Part shown: one piece after another, positions 1 through 8,944 of the stretch
How positions within the stretch are numbered: the stretch's first letter is position 1
Layout: each line of letters opens with the position of its first letter
Assembly (NCBI GenBank): GCA_045616445.1
Contig: JAZLGR010000030.1
Span: forward strand, 65,198 to 129,197
Direction of reading: 5' to 3'
Length of the DNA stretch: 64,000 bases
Source of the DNA: Fimousia sp045616445
GTDB lineage: Bacteria; Bacillota; Clostridia; Lachnospirales; Lachnospiraceae
Notes under the pieces: model-generated
What the model saw: only the letters and a program-made list of their open reading frames with translations
The model's database searches: none
What the model was told of the DNA's origin: nothing
Position numbers and translations under genes: made by a program

Positions 1-3000
1 ACCGCCCTTGATACCGTGGTTGATACATGGAGCGTAAGCGATTACTAAGGATGGTCCTGGATATGCTTCAGCTTCAGCGATAGCTTTAACACACTGCTGC
101 ATGTTAGCACCCATGGAGATCTGAGCAACGTAGATGTAACCGTAGCTCATAGCGATAGCTGCAAGGTCTTTCTTCTTGATTTCTTTACCAGCTGCTGCGA
201 ACTGAGCGATAGCACCTGTGTTTGTAGATTTAGAAGCCTGACCACCTGTGTTGGAGTAAACTTCTGTATCGAATACGAATACGTTAACATCTTCACCAGA
301 TGCTAATACGTGGTCTAAACCGCCGTAACCGATATCGTAAGCCCATCCGTCACCACCGAAGATCCACTGGGATTTCTTGGATAAGAATTCTTTGTTGTCT
401 AAGATTTCAGCACAAGCATCGCATCCGCAAGCTTCCATAGCTGCAACCATCTTATCTGTAGCAACACCGTTAGTTAAACCAACGTTGTATGTAGCTAAGT
501 AATCAGCGATTGCTTCTTTAACTTCTGGATTTTCAGCTTTTTCGCCTAAAGCGATAACTTTTTCTTTGAGCTGATCTCTGATAGTTTTCTGGCCTAAGTA
601 CATACCTAAACCGAACTGAGCGTTATCTTCGAATAAGGAGTTACACCAAGCAGGACCCTGTCCTTTCTTGTTAACTGTGTATGGTGTAGCTGGGGAAGAA
701 CCAGCCCAGATAGATGTACAACCTGTTGCGTTAGCAACGTACATTCTTTCACCGAATAACTGTGTAACTAATTTAGCGTAAGGTGTTTCACCACAACCAG
801 CACATGCTCCGGAGAATTCGAGTAATGGCTGTTTGAACTGGGAACCTTTAACGGAAGCTTCACCAAATTTAGCTACTACGTCTTCTTTGATATCTAATGT
901 CTGACCATATGCGTAGATATCCTGCTGAGCCATCTGAGAATCAAGTGGCATCATAGTAAGAGCTTTGTTGCCTTTCTTACCTGGACATACATTTACACAA
1001 GATCCACAACCTGTACAGTCAAGTACAGTTGTTGTCATAACGAATTTATAACCTGCAACACCTGTTAATGGTAATGCTGCTGTTCCTTCTGGAGCTGCTG
1101 CTAATTCTTCTTCTGTCATAGCGATTGGTCTGATACAAGCATGAGGACATACGTAAGAACAGAAGTTACACTGGATACAGTTGTCTGCGTTCCAAGCTGG
1201 TACGTCTACTGCAACACCACGTTTTTCGTAAGCTGCAGAACCCTGAGGCATATGACCATCAGCGTATGGTAATAATGCAGAAACAGGTAATGTGTTAGCT
1301 GTCTGGCTGTTTACGTAGTTCTGGATGCTGTTAACGTAATCTACTAAGTCAGCTCTGTCGCCTGTTACGTCTGTGAATAATGGTTCAGGCTGGCAGTTTG
1401 CCCATTCAGCTGGAACTGGAACTTCAACGATTGCTTTAGCACCAGCGTCGATAGCGTCATGGTTCATCTTAACGATGTGATCACCTTTCTTGCTGTAAGA
1501 TTTTGTAGCAGCGTCTTTCATGTACTGGATAGCATCTTCTTCAGGAATGATTCCGGAAAGTTTGAAGAATGCGGACTGAAGTACTGTATTGATACGGTTA
1601 CCTAAACCGATTTCTTTACCAATCTTAACACCGTTGATTGTGTAGAATTTGATGTTGTGCTGAGCTAAGTAAGCTTTTACCTGTCCTGGTAATTTTTCAT
1701 CTAATTCTTCTGGTGTCCAAGTTGTATTTAATAAGAATGTTCCGTTGTCTTTTAAGTCCTGAACCATGTTGTATTTGTATACGTATGGCTGGCAGTGACA
1801 TGCAACGAAGTCAGCTTTGTTGATTAAGTATGTGGATTTGATTGGGTCATCACCGAAACGTAAGTGAGACATTGTAACACCACCAGATTTTTTGGAGTCA
1901 TAATCGAAGTATGCCTGAGCATATTTGTCTGTATGGTCACCAATGATCTTAACGGAGTTCTTGTTAGCACCTACAGTACCGTCAGCACCAAGACCCCAGA
2001 ACTTACAAGCAACGATGCTTTCTGGAGCTGTTACAGGGATTTCTCCTCTTTCAAGGGAAAGGTTAGTAACATCATCAGTGATTGCTAATGTAAATTCTTT
2101 CTTTTCTGTGTTAGCAAATGTAGCGATGATATCTGCAGGAGTTGTATCTTTGGAACCCATACCGTAACGTCCGCCGTTAACTGGGATTGCATCGAATTTT
2201 GTTCCTTTTAATGCAGCAACTACATCTAAGAATAATGGTTCACCTAAGGAACCTGGTTCTTTGGATCTGTCAAGTACGTTGATTACTTTAACAGTATCTG
2301 GAATAGCTTCAACTAATTTTTCAGCTACGAATGGTCTGTAAAGACGAACTTTAACAACACCAACTTTTTCACCTTTAGCTACTAAGTAATCGATTGTTTC
2401 TTCGATTGTGTCACATACGGAACCCATAGCGATGATTACGGATTCAGCATCTTCTGGACCATAGTAGTTGAATAAGCTATAGTTTGTACCTAATTTAGCA
2501 TTAACTTTGTCCATGTATTCTTCAACGATTGCTGGGAATGCATCATAGTATGTGTTACATGCTTCACGAGCCTGGAAGAAGATGTCTGGGTTCTGAGCGG
2601 AACCACGAAGTACTGGACGTTCTGGGTTAAGACATTTTTTCTTGAATTCACGAACTTTATCGTAATCAACCATGTCTGCTAAATCATCATAGTCCCAAGC
2701 TTCGATCTTCTGATATTCGTGAGATGTACGGAAACCATCGAAGAAGTGAAGTACTGGAACGGATCCTTTGATTGTGGAAAGGTGAGCAACAGCACCTAAG
2801 TCCATAACTTCCTGTACGTTAGAGCTACATAACATAGCGAAACCTGTCTGACGACAAGCGTAAACGTCAGAGTGATCACCAAAGATATTTAATGCGTGAG
2901 ATGCTAATGCACGAGCAGAAACATCGATTACACATGGTAATAATTCACCAGCGATTTTGTACATGTTAGGAATCATAAGTAATAATCCCTGAGATGCTGT

Positions 3001-3252
3001 ATATGTTGTTGTTAAAGCACCTGAAGATAAAGAACCATGTACTGCACCAGCTGCACCACCTTCGGATTCCATTTCTACTAATTTAACTGTGTTACCAAAG
3101 ATGTTCTTTCTACCCTGTGTAGCCCACTGGTCTGTAGATTCAGCCATTGGAGAGGATGGTGTGATTGGGAAGATAGCTGCACATTCTGTAAATGCGTATG
3201 ATACGTGAGCGGCAGCGGTGTTACCATCCATTGTTTTCATTTTTCTTGCCAT
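1..3252 (-). CDS. nifJ: Pyruvate:ferredoxin (flavodoxin) oxidoreductase, C-terminus cut by window edge
   Basis: Oxidative decarboxylation of pyruvate to acetyl-CoA with electrons passed to ferredoxin, in the cytoplasm. The frame is open from the ATG at 3252 to base 1 (1084 codons); about 90 residues of the usual ~1175 are missing beyond the window. The N-terminal pyruvate-binding domain has the ITPSSPMAE motif. Two 4Fe-4S motifs follow, CIQCNFCSYVCP near residue 694 and CTGCGSCVNVCP near 749, then the C-terminal thiamine diphosphate domain with GDGWAYDIGYGG near 969 and SNTGGQASKST. The start is set by an AGGAGGGA ribosome binding site at 3261-3268. Codon use is strongly biased (few codons per amino acid), as expected for a very highly expressed fermentative enzyme. 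It is transcribed alone, downstream of mltG but separated by a 261-bp gap with its own promoter-like sequence. Confidence 0.97.
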   Translation of the reverse strand, partial: MARKMKTMDGNTAAAHVSYAFTECAAIFPITPSSPMAESTDQWATQGRKNIFGNTVKLVEMESEGGAAGAVHGSLSSGALTTTYTASQGLLLMIPNMYKIAGELLPCVIDVSARALASHALNIFGDHSDVYACRQTGFAMLCSSNVQEVMDLGAVAHLSTIKGSVPVLHFFDGFRTSHEYQKIEAWDYDDLADMVDYDKVREFKKKCLNPERPVLRGSAQNPDIFFQAREACNTYYDAFPAIVEEYMDKVNAKLGTNYSLFNYYGPEDAESVIIAMGSVCDTIEETIDYLVAKGEKVGVVKVRLYRPFVAEKLVEAIPDTVKVINVLDRSKEPGSLGEPLFLDVVAALKGTKFDAIPVNGGRYGMGSKDTTPADIIATFANTEKKEFTLAITDDVTNLSLERGEIPVTAPESIVACKFWGLGADGTVGANKNSVKIIGDHTDKYAQAYFDYDSKKSGGVTMSHLRFGDDPIKSTYLINKADFVACHCQPYVYKYNMVQDLKDNGTFLLNTTWTPEELDEKLPGQVKAYLAQHNIKFYTINGVKIGKEIGLGNRINTVLQSAFFKLSGIIPEEDAIQYMKDAATKSYSKKGDHIVKMNHDAIDAGAKAIVEVPVPAEWANCQPEPLFTDVTGDRADLVDYVNSIQNYVNSQTANTLPVSALLPYADGHMPQGSAAYEKRGVAVDVPAWNADNCIQCNFCSYVCPHACIRPIAMTEEELAAAPEGTAALPLTGVAGYKFVMTTTVLDCTGCGSCVNVCPGKKGNKALTMMPLDSQMAQQDIYAYGQTLDIKEDVVAKFGEASVKGSQFKQPLLEFSGACAGCGETPYAKLVTQLFGERMYVANATGCTSIWAGSSPATPYTVNKKGQGPAWCNSLFEDNAQFGLGMYLGQKTIRDQLKEKVIALGEKAENPEVKEAIADYLATYNVGLTNGVATDKMVAAMEACGCDACAEILDNKEFLSKKSQWIFGGDGWAYDIGYGGLDHVLASGEDVNVFVFDTEVYSNTGGQASKSTNTGAIAQFAAAGKEIKKKDLAAIAMSYGYIYVAQISMGANMQQCVKAIAEAEAYPGPSLVIAYAPCINHGIKGG

Positions 3253-3387
3253 TTTATTTGTCCCTCCTAAATAATTTTGGCGTAAAAGGTTTGTTAAACC
3301 CTTCACATATTCCCGGTCAATGAAAAAGCCGGAAATAGTGGCAATCTGCATAATTGCACAGATTACCCTCATATAACAGATAAACAT

Positions 3388-3416
3388 ATTTTACAACATT
3401 TTGTGATTGATGAAAA
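3388..3416 (-). promoter_or_regulatory. Probable nifJ promoter
   Basis: Reading the minus strand, TTTTCA (3411-3416) and TAAAAT (3388-3393) are 17 bases apart. The rest of the 3253-3513 gap is an AT-rich leader of about 130 bases with a weak hairpin (AATCTG/CAGATT, about 3343-3364). No known riboswitch is recognised. Confidence 0.4.
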
Positions 3417-3513
3417 GTAGATTATCTGTTTTTTTCGTATTTTTTTTGATACCTTGTTACTTCTAAAAATAATATTTATAAATAGCAAGTTAATTATTTA
3501 CCACACTTATGGC

Positions 3514-4512
3514 TTATTTCTGGGTTTTTACATGCTCTTCATAGGTCTTTGTGAAGACATGTTCCTTGCTTCCCTTCTCTTTTGTATGGTAAAAATAATA
3601 TTCGTGATGTCCCGGTGTAGTGGCTGCGATCATGGATTCCACAGATGGATTACAGATCGGACCGGCCGGAAGTCCCTTATTGCGGTAAGTATTATAAGGT
3701 GAATCCACCTTGGTATCCTTATAGCTTACCGTTGTTTTATCGTACATGCCATCGGTGATCGGATAGAGGGCAGATGGACAAACCTCTAATCTCATCCCCT
3801 TCTTCAGACGATTCTCGATGACACCTGCCACAGTGACACGTTCAGAAGCGACTGCTGTCTCCTTCTCAATGATAGCAGCTTCATTGACAATCTCATCCAT
3901 GGTCTTGTCTGTCTTTTTCATGTCAACCTGTTCAAAATGCTGTTCAAAGCCCTGCAGCATCAAGGTAACCACATCCTCTGGACTGGCATTCTTAAACACA
4001 TTATAGGTATCCGGATAGAGATATCCCTGAAGGATGTATCTTTTGTCTGATGATTCTTCCACATCGGCAAGCCAGTCAAAGTCATAGCCTTCCTTAGTGC
4101 TGACCGCTTTTAAGAATGCATCCTTTGTAAATAACTCCTTCTCCTCGCAGAGTGCCCCAATCTGTTCCGCTGAATAGCCTTCCGGAATGGTAATATTGAT
4201 CGTAAGATTCGATCCCTTGCCGGAAACCATCAGTTCAAATACATCCCTAATCGGCATACCCTTCTGGAGATCATATTCCCCATACTGAAGCTTTCCACGA
4301 TAAGGAGAGAGCATCAGACGAAGCAGAAATCCGCTTTCGGATCGGATGGCACCTTTATTCTTTAATTCTTCTGCAATCACAGAAGCACCACTGCCTTCTT
4401 CAATCACAATATGGGCATCCTGGGTAACATCAGCACTCATAACGAACAGTGCGCCTGTAGCACCGGCTCCCACCAGGAGAATGAGCAGTAATAACACAAG
4501 CAGTTTCTTCAT
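3514..4512 (-). CDS. mltG: Endolytic murein transglycosylase MltG (YceG-like)
   Basis: Membrane-anchored lytic transglycosylase that cleaves nascent glycan strands during elongation. 332 residues: N-terminal membrane segment (residues 3-26), a LysM-like region with EGSGASVIAEELKNKG, then the YceG catalytic domain. The family's catalytic glutamate lies in AAIIEKETAVASERV, and the C-terminal GLPAGPICNPS and ATTPGHHEYYFY motifs are present. The usual Q-x-D-P stretch reads EVCPSALYP here, so the Asp is a Cys; this position is not the known catalytic residue. An AGAAAGGA ribosome binding site precedes the ATG. It is divergent from the cyclophilin gene across a 158-bp gap that holds TATAAT-like boxes on both strands. 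Confidence 0.93.
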   Translation of the reverse strand: MKKLLVLLLLILLVGAGATGALFVMSADVTQDAHIVIEEGSGASVIAEELKNKGAIRSESGFLLRLMLSPYRGKLQYGEYDLQKGMPIRDVFELMVSGKGSNLTINITIPEGYSAEQIGALCEEKELFTKDAFLKAVSTKEGYDFDWLADVEESSDKRYILQGYLYPDTYNVFKNASPEDVVTLMLQGFEQHFEQVDMKKTDKTMDEIVNEAAIIEKETAVASERVTVAGVIENRLKKGMRLEVCPSALYPITDGMYDKTTVSYKDTKVDSPYNTYRNKGLPAGPICNPSVESMIAATTPGHHEYYFYHTKEKGSKEHVFTKTYEEHVKTQK

Positions 4513-4670
4513 AACGATTGTCCTTTCTGTATCATAGATTCGTACTCTTTCATTATAACACGGGCATGAATAATATGGATTATTTTTTCTGATTATGCTA
4601 TGATAGACAAAGTTATAATAATTCTTTATTATGCAGCATTATATATTATATATAGAAAGGACACAAAACT

Positions 4671-5210
4671 ATGGCACAGAATCCTATTGTTACCATCACC
4701 ATGGAGAATGGCGATGTAATGAAAGCAGAATTATATCCGGCAATCGCGCCAAACACAGTAAACAACTTTATTTCTTTAATTAAGAAGGGATACTATGACG
4801 GTATCTGCTTCCACAGAATCATCAAAGGCTTTATGATTCAGGGCGGAGATCCACAGGGTAATGGTACAGGCGGCCCAGGCTACTCCATCAAAGGAGAATT
4901 CTCCCAGAATGGTTTTAAGAATGACTTAAAACATGAACCGGGTGTACTTTCCATGGCAAGAACACAGATGCCTGACTCTGCAGGTTCCCAGTTCTTCATT
5001 ATGCACGAAACATCCCCTCACCTTGACGGTGCTTATGCTGCATTCGGTCAGGTCATCGAAGGTATGGATGTTGTGAATAAGATTGCCTGCACACCAACAG
5101 GTGGCGGCTGGTTCTTCGGTGGTGGTGACACACCAAAAGAACCACAGGTTATGAAGACAGTAACAGTTGATACATTCGGTGTTGACTATCCAGAACCTGA
5201 AAAATGCTAA
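4671..5210 (+). CDS. Peptidyl-prolyl cis-trans isomerase, cyclophilin type
   Basis: Catalyses proline isomerisation in protein folding. 179 residues, a single cyclophilin domain without signal peptide, so probably cytoplasmic. The catalytic arginine motif FHRIIKGFMIQGGDPQGNGTG is followed by GEFSQN, SMARTQMPDSAGSQFFI and HLDGAYAAFGQVIEG. The position of the cyclosporin-binding tryptophan of human CypA is His, common in bacteria. The ribosome binding site is AGAAAGGA. The gene stands alone between divergent mltG and a bidirectional terminator. Confidence 0.95.
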   Translation: MAQNPIVTITMENGDVMKAELYPAIAPNTVNNFISLIKKGYYDGICFHRIIKGFMIQGGDPQGNGTGGPGYSIKGEFSQNGFKNDLKHEPGVLSMARTQMPDSAGSQFFIMHETSPHLDGAYAAFGQVIEGMDVVNKIACTPTGGGWFFGGGDTPKEPQVMKTVTVDTFGVDYPEPEKC

Positions 5211-5256
5211 TTGAGACGACGCTTCTCATCGCATCATAATACTTCTTAAGACGTAA

Positions 5257-5287
5257 AAAGAGCTGATCAATCACTGATCAGCTCTTT
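5257..5287. terminator. Bidirectional terminator
   Basis: A 13-bp perfect stem, AAAGAGCTGATCA (5257-5269) and TGATCAGCTCTTT (5275-5287), with a 5-base loop. T-runs on both flanks allow it to serve the cyclophilin gene on plus and the beta-helix gene on minus. Confidence 0.88.
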
Positions 5288-5303
5288 CTTTATTATATCG
5301 TAA

Positions 5304-6782
5304 CTACTGTTTTTTTAATTTTAAAGCTTTTCCGTCCACGGTGTTGCTGATGACTTTATATTTGAAGTATTCATAGCTGTCCTTCGCAATGTCAAGCTTT
5401 TTACACTGGGAATCGGAATAATATGTATTGAAAATAGGGAGTTTCGGATTGGTTACATCATACTTCTTTGTTACGGCAAGTGGTGAGAATGCGCAGGAAT
5501 ACTTCTTGCTGTTGTAGGTTGTAGTAATGATCTTTGTGCCACAACCTACAAATGTATTGCCAAGGATGCTGATATCTGCATCTCCGTCCATACGGATCGG
5601 TGCTTCAGAATAGCCAGTACAATTCATAAATGTACAGTCCTTGATCGCACTGTCTCTCCAGCTCATCATACGAATGGTATTGGAGCTTTTGATGTTGCTG
5701 CCGATATTCTCAAAGGTACAGTTGGCAATTGTAATGTTCTCATGGTAGAACTGACTTTTGCCATTATCGGAATAATTATGGGTTCCAATTGCACCATTGG
5801 CATTCTTGAAGGTACAGTTGGTAATCATCACCTGTTTACAACAAGTCTTATCCTTGCTGCTCCAGGTTGCATTGAATCCATCATTGTCATCGGAGTCAAT
5901 GTTGATACATTCCTTCCAGGAATATGCTGACTTGCCAGCTGGTGTACTGGTTCCTTCCATATAACAGTCTGTGATGATGACATTACAGGAGCTGTTGATT
6001 TCGAAGAAATGGTACTTCTTCTTATCCATGTTATAGAGGTTGAGATTCTCGATTCGGATATCTCTTGCATGTCCCATGGTGAAGGTCATACCGTCACCCT
6101 TCATGTCTACCACTGCGCCATTGCCACGGAATGTAACATTCTGGCTTCCTTCGTAACCATATATCTTTTCTTTGCACTTACTTGGTGGTACCAATCCAAA
6201 GACGGTTGCCGAACCGCTGATCTTCTCAAATCTGGTTTCAGGGTCGCACTTAATGGTTACATTCGATGGAATGTAGATGGTATTGGAAATCCGATAGATC
6301 CCAGGGCCAATATTTAAGGTTCCACCGCCGGCATTCTCAAACTCATTCATATAGGATTTGATCATATAGTAGCAGCCATTCTTGCTGGCTGCGCCGTTGG
6401 CCATCAGGGAATCTGGTGTAATATCATAAGTTGGATAAACAACCGTCGCCGCACAGTTGTAAGCTTTGCCGCTTACTGTGGCAGTAATAGTGCATTTGCC
6501 AGTTTCTACTGCGGTCACCTTGCCCTTGCTGTTAACCTTTGCAATGGAAGGATCGCTGCTTTTCCACTTAGGTGTTTTCGTTGTTCCGGTAACTTTTAAA
6601 GTCTTTGTTTCTCCTTTTACAATTTTCTTCTTTGTTGCACTGATCGCAACCTTCGCGTTGGTTACGTATGTAAAAGGATTCTCTGGTGTGATATTCACAA
6701 AGCATAACAAAAATCCCACACAGAGAATAAAACGCACAATGGTGCGCTGATCCATTCTTAAACATCTGCCAAATGTTTTCAC
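5304..6782 (-). CDS. Secreted protein: Ig-like (BIG2) domain plus right-handed beta-helix (pectin-lyase fold)
   Basis: 492 residues. The N-terminal hydrophobic segment (residues about 15-30) is a signal peptide or anchor. A bacterial Ig-like domain (about 45-115; KWKSSDPSIAKVNSKGKV and VETGKCTITATV) is followed by repeated short beta-strand turns of a parallel beta-helix (NVIITDCYMEG, QVMITNCTFKN, NITIANCTFEN, SAIKDCTFMNC), as in polysaccharide lyases and glycosidases. The catalytic specificity cannot be read; a carbohydrate substrate is an inference from the fold. The start is GTG at 6782 with GGAG eight bases upstream; ATG at codon 10 is an alternative. It sits just downstream of ppk (31 bp) and ends at the bidirectional terminator, so it may be co-transcribed with ppx-like and ppk. 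Confidence 0.8.
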   Translation of the reverse strand: MKTFGRCLRMDQRTIVRFILCVGFLLCFVNITPENPFTYVTNAKVAISATKKKIVKGETKTLKVTGTTKTPKWKSSDPSIAKVNSKGKVTAVETGKCTITATVSGKAYNCAATVVYPTYDITPDSLMANGAASKNGCYYMIKSYMNEFENAGGGTLNIGPGIYRISNTIYIPSNVTIKCDPETRFEKISGSATVFGLVPPSKCKEKIYGYEGSQNVTFRGNGAVVDMKGDGMTFTMGHARDIRIENLNLYNMDKKKYHFFEINSSCNVIITDCYMEGTSTPAGKSAYSWKECINIDSDDNDGFNATWSSKDKTCCKQVMITNCTFKNANGAIGTHNYSDNGKSQFYHENITIANCTFENIGSNIKSSNTIRMMSWRDSAIKDCTFMNCTGYSEAPIRMDGDADISILGNTFVGCGTKIITTTYNSKKYSCAFSPLAVTKKYDVTNPKLPIFNTYYSDSQCKKLDIAKDSYEYFKYKVISNTVDGKALKLKKQ

Positions 6783-6813
6783 CCGAGTAACTCCTATCTA
6801 AAAATCCTCTTTC

Positions 6814-8931
6814 TTAAGATGGAGCATTCTTGGGAACAAATCTGCGTTCACCCTTCACAGGTTTTTCCTCTTTTAACTGCTTTACTGCCCATCTCTTGAA
6901 ATAATCCTGAGAATTCAAGGCTGTCTTTCCTCTGCGGTCTACGCGCTTGTAGGTACCGTCTGCCTGATAAATTCTCGCCTGAAGTGTATCATCAAGCTGA
7001 ACAAAAAGCACTTCTTTTACCTGATTCTTGAGTTCTTCATCTTCCACTGGGAATACAATTTCCACTCGACGTTCCAGGTTTCGGTTCATCCAGTCTGCAC
7101 TGCCAAGGAATACGTTCTCTTCGCCATCATTATAGAAATAGAAGATTCTTGCATGTTCAAGAAATTCTCCAACGATGGATCTGACTGTAATATTCTCACT
7201 GACACCCGGGATTCCAACCTTCAGACAGCAGATGCCTCGTACAATAAGGTCAATCTTAACGCCTGCCTGAGATGCTTCATATAATTTCTGAATAATTCCT
7301 TTATGGTTTAAGGAGTTCATCTTGGCAATGATTCTAGCTTCCTTGCCTGCCTTCGCATGTTCGATTTCGCGGTCGATCATGGAGAAGAATGCATCCTTCA
7401 ACCAGTAAGGAGCAACTAAGAGCTTGTTCCACTGTTCCGGTTCAGAGTATCCGGATAACATATTAAATACAGCGGTGGCATCACTGCCGATTGCTTCATC
7501 ACAGGTAAATAATCCCATATCTGTGTAGATCTTAGCTGTGGAATCATTGTAGTTACCCGTTCCGAGATGCACGTATCTCTTAATTCCTTCTTCTTCTCTT
7601 CTAACAACAAGAGTAATCTTACTGTGAGTTTTTAATCCAAGTAAACCGTAGATTACATGACATCCTGCCTTTTCAAGCTTTCTTGCCCATACGATGTTGT
7701 TCTCTTCATCGAATCTGGCCTTTAATTCTACCAGTACGGATACCTGCTTGCCAGCCATGGCTGCCGCTTCGAGGGCTGCAATGATTGGAGAGTTACCGGA
7801 TACACGGTATAAGGTCTGCTTGATTGCAAGAACATTCGGATCTTCGCTTGCTTCCTTGATGAAGTCAACAACCGGATCAAAACTCTGATATGGATGGTGC
7901 ATCAGCACATCCTTCTCTCTTACCACGTCGAAAATAGATTCCCCGTTCATAAATTCTTTTAGTGGTGATGGCTTGAATTTCTTGTTTCTCATATCATCCC
8001 AGCCTTCTAATCCGTGAAGCTTCATGAAATACTTCAGATCCATCGGACCATTGAGATGATAGATATTGTCTTTCTTCACTGAAAAACTTTCCACCAGATA
8101 TTTCACGATCTTCTTATCCATGCCGTCTTCGATGCTTAAGTGGATAACCTGTCCCCACTGGCGTCCCCTGATCTTTTCTTCGATTTCAAGTAAAAGATCC
8201 GCCGCATCCTCTTCATCGATGGTTAAATCGGCATTACGAATGATACGATAAACACCCATAGACTTAATCTTGTGATTTAAGAAGAGTTTATTCATATTCT
8301 GCTTGATTATCTCCTCTAATAATACCAAAGATTGCGTACCATCTTCGTCACAAAGGAAGTAGCCGCGAGGCAATACATCAGGCACCTGAACGGTTGCAAA
8401 TTCGGCTTCATTCTTGTCATCCTTTGGTGCGATCATGGCAGCGATATTGATGGATTTGTTGCGTACTAACGGGAATGGACGGGAAGAGTCTACTGCCATT
8501 GGAGTCAGTACAGGATATACGATCTCATCAAAGTATGCTTCTGTCTGTTTTGCCTGTTCTTCTGTTAAATCTTTGTAGGATTTGATCAGTGTCAGTCCAT
8601 TCTCTGCAAGCTTTGGCAGAATGGACATATTCAGTGTATTGTACTGGGATTTCATAAACTCATGAAGTTTCTTGCTGATGGCTTTTAACTGTTCGCCGGC
8701 AGTCATCCCTGCGATATCCTTCTTCTTGCTTCCGGCATTGTCAACATCTGTTAAGGATGCAACACGTACCATGAAAAATTCATCTAAGTTGGATGCAGTA
8801 ATTGCAAGGAAGTTCAGACGTTCTAAGATTGGAAGGTCTGTTCTTTTGGCTTCCTCTAAGCATCGCTCATTAAATTTAATCCAGCTAAGCTCCCGGTTGT
8901 CATAATATTCCGGGTTTTTCAATTCTTTCAT
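6814..8931 (-). CDS. ppk1: Polyphosphate kinase 1
   Basis: Reversible transfer of the ATP gamma-phosphate to polyphosphate. 705 residues, normal family length, with all four PPK1 domains. The N-terminal motif YYDNRELSWIKFNERCLEEA is typical. The autophosphorylated histidine lies in HLGTGNYND, and the second essential histidine in LEHARIFYFYN followed by FLGSADWMNRNLERRVE. Unlike its upstream partner, the enzyme looks fully competent. It starts 13 bases after the stop of the ppx-like gene, an arrangement indicating one transcript. Confidence 0.96.
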   Translation of the reverse strand: MKELKNPEYYDNRELSWIKFNERCLEEAKRTDLPILERLNFLAITASNLDEFFMVRVASLTDVDNAGSKKKDIAGMTAGEQLKAISKKLHEFMKSQYNTLNMSILPKLAENGLTLIKSYKDLTEEQAKQTEAYFDEIVYPVLTPMAVDSSRPFPLVRNKSINIAAMIAPKDDKNEAEFATVQVPDVLPRGYFLCDEDGTQSLVLLEEIIKQNMNKLFLNHKIKSMGVYRIIRNADLTIDEEDAADLLLEIEEKIRGRQWGQVIHLSIEDGMDKKIVKYLVESFSVKKDNIYHLNGPMDLKYFMKLHGLEGWDDMRNKKFKPSPLKEFMNGESIFDVVREKDVLMHHPYQSFDPVVDFIKEASEDPNVLAIKQTLYRVSGNSPIIAALEAAAMAGKQVSVLVELKARFDEENNIVWARKLEKAGCHVIYGLLGLKTHSKITLVVRREEEGIKRYVHLGTGNYNDSTAKIYTDMGLFTCDEAIGSDATAVFNMLSGYSEPEQWNKLLVAPYWLKDAFFSMIDREIEHAKAGKEARIIAKMNSLNHKGIIQKLYEASQAGVKIDLIVRGICCLKVGIPGVSENITVRSIVGEFLEHARIFYFYNDGEENVFLGSADWMNRNLERRVEIVFPVEDEELKNQVKEVLFVQLDDTLQARIYQADGTYKRVDRRGKTALNSQDYFKRWAVKQLKEEKPVKGERRFVPKNAPS

Positions 8932-8944
8932 ATTCTATCCTCAT